A DNA stretch of 64,000 bases from Plectrocnemia conspersa (Eukaryota; Arthropoda; Insecta; Trichoptera; Polycentropodidae). Every line of letters starts with the position of its first letter. Position 1 is the stretch's first letter. The stretch is from positions 744,001 to 808,000 of the forward strand of contig VTFK01000020.1 of NCBI GenBank assembly GCA_009617715.1, written 5' to 3'. Under the pieces are notes generated by a model, which saw nothing but the letters and a program-made list of their open reading frames with translations, did not search any database and was not told the origin of the DNA. Of this stretch, positions 58,881 to 64,000 are shown one piece after another. A program made the position numbers and the translations under genes.

Positions 58881-59900
58881 AAACATTGTTTTAAATGCTC
58901 GAAATGCATATAACATCAACATAAACTTATTATAACTAGTGTACATAGAGATCACGACAATAAACACAAGATGCGATAACAGTCAGAAATATGCGCTTAT
59001 AAAGTGCACAAATAAACATCTCTAAATAATTTTTAAGCATCAATATTAATATAAAGATTATATTGACATGAGTTAAAATAAAAATTTTGATTGGTATATT
59101 TTTTTTTATATTTCATATTCCTATAAAAAAATTGATTTGTGATAATTGAGACAAATTAACTGACAGAATAACTTTGATCGATTGTACTGATTTGTTTATT
59201 TAAAACTCTACAGTTATTGTCTAAATAAAATATATACGTTGTATTTAATCAATAGATCAGTAATGAATAATACATAAAATATCTAAGCTTAAATCCCATT
59301 TAAAAAATGGATTATTTAATATTTTTTTATATTCCTAATATAGAGATTTTTTAATAAACTGGCAAGGTTAAAACTACGAATCGATTAAATAATTTAAGAT
59401 TTTTTCTCAGTAACATATAAAATACAGCAAAAATAGCTTAACCGAGCAGGTAGCGAAACCAATTATGAAATAATAAAAAACTACAATAAATATTTTAATA
59501 TATAGCATTTGATAGAATACCTTCTATTTATCAATTTGTATCGATTCTAAAAAGTCGTAATTAATGATTTTAATTTAATTTGCTTTTGCTCGACTTTTTT
59601 TATATATTTTGCTAATCTCACGAATAATTATCATTATGATTAATTTAAAATATGATATGTATACTAAACAAAATATATGGCAATGATTTAAAAACTCTGA
59701 TTTGGCTAGCACATATTACAAAGAAATATTATATATTCAAAAAAAATGTTACTTTTGAATACTATATACATTTATCATAATTTATAATTAAAAAAAGCAT
59801 ATCCTACAATTGTTTTGTATCATATTATAATGTTTGCACTGCTCGAATATTTTTTCAAACTTATAATAAATATTTAATTTGATTGTTTCATAAATTTAAT
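58881..59900. other. AT-rich non-coding stretch
   Basis: No feature is recognised. It would be the intron start if the 58705 exon is spliced. Confidence 0.45.
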
Positions 59901-61660
59901 TAATTTTGAATTTCAGTAATTTTGTTAGTTAACAGTCAGTTGTTAAACAAATTGTTCGTTTTTAGTATTATACTTTACAATAAATTTATTATATTAATAA
60001 GCAATATTTCTTTAGCAAAATTACTGACTAGTTATAATTAATAATTTATCATATACTGATAATACTATTTGTTGCTTTTTTTGATAATATATTTTTGTCA
60101 ATTTATCAATTAAAAATATTGATAGAAAATGGAAAATATTATTTTTAATATTTAAAAAAATCATGTTACTAACTACTTATAATTATTGACAAAATTTGTC
60201 AATTAAAACGATTGATAGAAAAAAAAAAAATTCATTTCTAATTATATTATATATAAGATTAATAGTATGTTAGAATCAATTTTTAATTAAAATGTATAAC
60301 TCAAGAAAACGAAACGTACTTAAAAAAAGCTTTTTAATAAATGTTTAAGGTTTATTATATTGATTTAATTTGTATACTTATCTTACTGTGCACCTATTAA
60401 TAATAACTAATTCAACTTAATTTTAAGAATACTGATTATTTAATTTGTTGCCGTTAAATAATAAATTATTTTACATTGTAATTTGTCAATCAAATAATAC
60501 AGATAAAAATTAAATTTATTTTTAATTTTACATCAAATAATGTTAATATATAGAAAAATATATTTAAATAAAACTGATTAGTACCTAACAAAACAAAAAA
60601 AAATGGCTTAAAGACCTTTTCAATCTTTTTTTAAGTTTAATTATATAGATTTAATTTGCATATTAAAGTTACTGTCAATTATTTTTTTATTAATAATAAC
60701 TGAACATAAATAAATAATTTTACTGATCGTTTCATTAAAAATACTGATTATTAGATTTGTTGCCTTTTAATAAAATTTATTTTAAATTATATATTATATT
60801 GCGTTAATATTATAGTAAAAACTGATTAGCAAAGAAAACAAAAAAAAATAGTTAATATTTAAAGGTAATTATATAACTTTTATTTGTATATGAAAGTTAC
60901 TGTCTGTTAATTAACAATAACTGAGTATAAATAAATAATGCTACTTACAGATTTACTTAAAACATATTGAATATATATTATATAAGGTTTAGTATTATAT
61001 AACATTGTATAATATAATATAATTAAGAAGAAAAAAAAGATTTTTCAATAAATATTGCTAGTTTATTATGTTGATATAGTTTGTTTGACACAGTTACTGA
61101 TCATTTATTATTATTAAATAAGCACAGACTTTTTATTGACCGTTTAACTTAATTTTTTGTATGTAAACAACATATATATCAATTAAAAATATTTATATAA
61201 AATATAATAGATAATCTATGTATATATTATAAATATATAAGATATGTATTATTTCATCAACTTTAATTAAAAAACAATTTTTATTAAAATGGTAAAAGCT
61301 TAATAAATTAATTTAAGATACTGACTTTAAATAGTATATAGTTTTTATAATGATATTTTTCAGTTAAACATATTGATAAAAAATAGAATTCATATTTAAT
61401 GGGAATGTTTCATTATATAGGTAATATGTTAAACTATTTTTTTTAATTTTACAACTGATTTAAGAAAAATAGATTTACAATAAATGCTGAAAGTTTAATT
61501 TGTATGTCATAGTAACTGGATATTTAATAATAATAACTGACCACAAACTGATAATATTACTAATCTTTTTATTTTAAAATACTGACTTTATAATTTTTTT
61601 GTCAAATCAAAATGAATATATTATATTAGGTATTTTATGAAGTATTATAGATAATATGTT
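59900..61660 (+). repeat. Decayed tandem array 4 (unit about 200-290 bp)
   Basis: The landmark gatttaatttgtata followed by aagttactgt recurs near 60362, 60648, 60880, 61072 and 61495. Each is followed by a taataataactga-like block and an aaatactgattatt block with ttgttgcc. A related start (ttgatagaaaatgg, ttgatagaaaaa) is seen at 60119 and 60210. At least five units face the same way. There is no ORF. Confidence 0.65.
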
Positions 61661-62100
61661 ATATACTGATTTGTATAAAATATACAAATAAAAAATAAAA
61701 TATATTATATATTATATATTATTACTTGTCTTTATATGCATAGTTATCCTTGAAAATATAATGAGATATAATTTATATTACTACACCTTTATGTTTTTAA
61801 AATATAAAATAATATAGATATATAATACATCTCATTAAAAGTTAACTTATGTTACATAATATATAAGACTTTCATTTAGCTCGATTTAGTCAATAAAAGC
61901 ATCGGTTTAACTAAAAATATTTCACATACGATACTGACCCAATATCTGTACAACACAATTGCAATAGATAACCTCAAATTAAAAATCCGCAATTAAAAAA
62001 TCATATCAATTTAGTTGCAAAAATAACATAAGAGTTGAATAAACTTTACGTTCTGCGGAAACGAAGATAAAAAAATATTTATTTATATAAAAAATTCATT
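61661..62100. other. AT-rich non-coding stretch
   Basis: No feature is recognised. Confidence 0.45.
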
Positions 62101-62470
62101 GAACTTTACTGAAGTTGCGATATGATTCATTGCGTTCGTTGAATTAATATGTCGAAATGTTATTTCGATGATAATAATAAAGCAACACAGATTGACGAGC
62201 GCTGCTCCTTGTGGGCCAAAGCAACAGGCTGCGAATCGGATGGAAGCCACGCGGAAAATAAAATGTTTTGTGAAGCTGTGACTTTACTATTATTGCAATG
62301 ATGTTAAATTTTAATAGAAGAGTGTCGCAACAATTGTTTTATTAAATGAATAAAAATATGGAACTCAAGATGGCGTAATCAAGGTTAAAGTCCTTTCGAG
62401 CAACTGTCAAGGACTTGCAATTAAGCATTTGCAACGGCCGTAATGCCGTACTTATGTCGTGCGTAAGGCG
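62100..62470. promoter_or_regulatory. Less-AT pocket with PHO/YY1-type site
   Basis: AAGATGGCG at 62368-62376 is a strong YY1/PHO-type site. The pocket also contains GCAACGGCCGTAATGCCGTAC near 62430. Apart from the small frame at 62149 no coding is supported. Confidence 0.3.
62149..62301 (+). CDS. Possible small open reading frame, 50 residues
   Basis: ATG at 62149 opens MSKCYFDDNNKATQIDERCS, then ATGCESDGSHAENKMFC, ending at TGA 62301. The central part is less AT-rich and has four Cys. Start context (TTAATATGT) is weak and no splice site or promoter frames it. It could be a chance frame across a conserved element. Confidence 0.2.
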   Translation: MSKCYFDDNNKATQIDERCSLWAKATGCESDGSHAENKMFCEAVTLLLLQ

Positions 62471-62649
62471 CTTAATGTTTTAAATCTATATTAATCATAT
62501 TAAGGTTGTTTTATAAATTATATTAATAATAATATTGAGCGATTTTTTTGATTTTGATTTAAGAAAAATTTGAGGTATGGTTATTTAAGCTTTAATTATA
62601 ATTGGAGGTTCTATGAATTATAGTAATAATAATAATTTTTTGACTCACT

Positions 62650-62900
62650 TGATTGGTGGGTTTACTTTTGATGTTTGCCGAATTTTTGAACGCACCGTCG
62701 CCACCGTGTCGCCAGAGTGCAGCCATTCAAAATGGCCGAACAACTTTTTCTATAACCTTATCTATGGAGCCGCACGAATGTCACTCGATTGTCGGTCAAT
62801 TCACGGTTAATGTCGATTTTTATCGTTTTAAAATAAAATCAATTAATTTTCACACAAACACACACCAGACACGTGATCCTCTTTTTAGGTAAAAATTCCA
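62650..62900. promoter_or_regulatory. GC-rich pocket with paired PHO/YY1-type sites
   Basis: AGCCATTC (62721-62728) and AATGGCCG (62731-62738) are two opposed GCCAT cores 10 bases apart, within CACCGTCGCCACCGTGTCGCC-type sequence. Overlapping plus-strand frames of 65-79 codons have no domain. Confidence 0.35.
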
Positions 62901-63059
62901 CTATTAGTCACACGATCGTATGTATCATATATCACTCGACGCTTTGGTATATTTGTTAATTATCGTTATTATCGATTATTGTTTTTTAGCACAACGCGAT
63001 TTTTTCACAAAATATATTTGTCAAAATTCACTTTTTATCAATAAATTTGGTGGTTTTTA

Positions 63060-63360
63060 AACTGTTTCACATTTTGTTTGACGGTACGACGCTTAGCGTC
63101 GCTCGTTATCGACGCACGTTGCGTTCGGCGCACTATTTTTGAGTGACGTCTTCGAGTTGCACAAATAGTGGACTGGCCATTTTTAGCCTTGCTGTACTAC
63201 TGAGATTATACATGGAGCCCGGTGTACTGCACGTCATTGTACTGTGCATATTAGTTGCACGCGGAAAAATGGGAATGCAATTTCTCGACGCCGCGCGGTG
63301 GGGGCGACCGAACGGCAGATAGGACGACAAGGAGGTTCGTTCACTCAAAGCGGCTATCTG
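63060..63360. promoter_or_regulatory. GC-rich pocket, possible exon on minus strand
   Basis: On the minus strand a possible acceptor (GGGTCTTCAG) at 63358 is followed by a frame open for about 74 codons (through SERTSLSSYLPFGRPH) to a TAG near 63133. The frame begins at the acceptor rather than at an ATG. There is no known domain and no donor before the stop. AGTGACGTC near 63141 resembles a CRE half. Coding is possible but weak. Confidence 0.3.
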
Positions 63361-63664
63361 AAGACCCTTGACCTTAAAATATGTATATAAAAAGGAAGGG
63401 GAAAGGTGTCCTGGAGGCTTATAAATGACAAAACACTTTGGATAAAAATAATAATCGCGTTGAAAACAAACACATCTGCTGCTTCATGGCAACAATTAAA
63501 ACAAAACAATGCCAACAGATGTATAGCACTACCACGGTTTCTTTTCGGCATTCTTTTAGGCAAAGAATGAATTCATACGTATATATCGAAAAATCGATTG
63601 TTCCGCAATTTTCTCCTTAGAGAAAATGCACCCGATAGTATCAAAACAAGTAACCGCTACTTAC
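63361..63664. other. Mixed-composition spacer
   Basis: Overlapping frames on both strands (63354-63620) have no domain and mirror each other. Nothing else is recognised. Confidence 0.4.
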
Positions 63665-63702
63665 CTCTGTGTGTGGTTGTACATAGCAACGTATGCAGCC
63701 AT
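63665..63702 (-). CDS. Candidate short first coding exon
   Basis: On the minus strand ATG at 63702 (GTAGATGG) reads MAAYVAMYNHTQ and meets a strong donor CAGAG|GTAAGT at 63664, in phase 2. The donor is the best match to the consensus in the window. The segment lies in a less-AT pocket (63640-63790). The nearest acceptor-like site on the minus strand (63358) would produce an immediate stop, so a different downstream exon would be needed. The protein is not recognised. Confidence 0.25.
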
Positions 63703-63789
63703 CTACATGGTGATTAGAAATTGAGCGAGTCGCATCGTAAACGCCTCAGCCGATGACGTAAAGATTGTTCTGTGAATCGATAAAAAAAA

Positions 63790-64000
63790 TTTGGTTTATT
63801 GCTTTAACAAATACAATCACATTTATAGTTTAATCAATTCAACGGCGATAAACTGTAACCTTTAGAATAACAAATACTTACTCTAATTATCAAATTATTT
63901 ACAAAACACGAAGAAAAACAATTGATTTAATATATATTTATTTAAATATGTTAGATACTTTATATCTTAAAAAGAATTTTGATTTAAAAATCACAGTTCA
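63790..64000. other. AT-rich window edge
   Basis: No feature is seen in the last 200 bases. Confidence 0.45.

Overview
The window reads as nuclear DNA of an insect. It is very AT-rich, and most of it cannot encode protein. About twenty short pockets of much higher GC content, roughly 150 to 800 bases each, stand out from the AT background. It also carries relics of Tc1/mariner-type and Tigger/pogo-type DNA transposons, tRNA-headed SINEs, fold-back MITEs, and CpG-containing pockets with GAGA-type and PHO/YY1-type motifs. A hemipteran such as an aphid would fit, but I cannot fix the species. There is no sign of bacterial or organelle organisation.

Coding content is very sparse. The two best exon candidates are both short and have GC-rich third codon positions, against the local trend. 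One lies on the minus strand at 8783-8876: it starts at an ATG, ends at a good GTGAGT donor, and sits in an exon-like block bounded upstream by a pyrimidine-rich cttcag acceptor. The other lies on the plus strand at 58705-58856: about 50 codons with a CxxC motif, ending at a possible donor. Weaker candidates are a nine-codon minus-strand exon at 5601-5628 with a SNAG-like start (MPKRFLRPK), a twelve-codon minus-strand exon at 63665-63702 with a strong donor, and open frames at 32831, 36451 and 62149. I could not assemble any complete gene. The likeliest reading is a large intergenic or intronic domain, with the GC pockets being promoters, first exons and enhancers of long-intron genes.

Layout: 1-5.6 kb is AT-rich with one GC pocket, a fold-back pair and a repeat copy at the left edge. 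5.6-9 kb holds two exon candidates around a decayed tandem array. 9-24 kb is AT-rich with five GC pockets, a long TA microsatellite and several interspersed repeats. 24.2-33 kb is the busiest part, with two large GC-rich, GAGA-bearing blocks separated by a MITE, a SINE, a 750 bp Tigger relic and a mariner-type relic, followed by a nested MITE pair and two more GC pockets. 33.8-35.2 kb is a second decayed tandem array. 36-48 kb carries GC pockets, a second mariner relic and a 52 bp palindrome. 49.7-51.4 kb and 59.9-61.7 kb are two more decayed arrays. 52-59 kb and 62-63.8 kb hold the remaining pockets and exon candidates.

The most unusual feature is the number of old, strongly diverged tandem arrays (at least four, with unit lengths from about 125 to 280 bp) in one 64 kb stretch. 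Each has its own unit, and they alternate with GC-rich pockets. Nothing in the sequence lets me claim a new biological system with confidence. The array and pocket alternation, the two orphan exons and the recurrent PHO/YY1-type sites deserve a second look.
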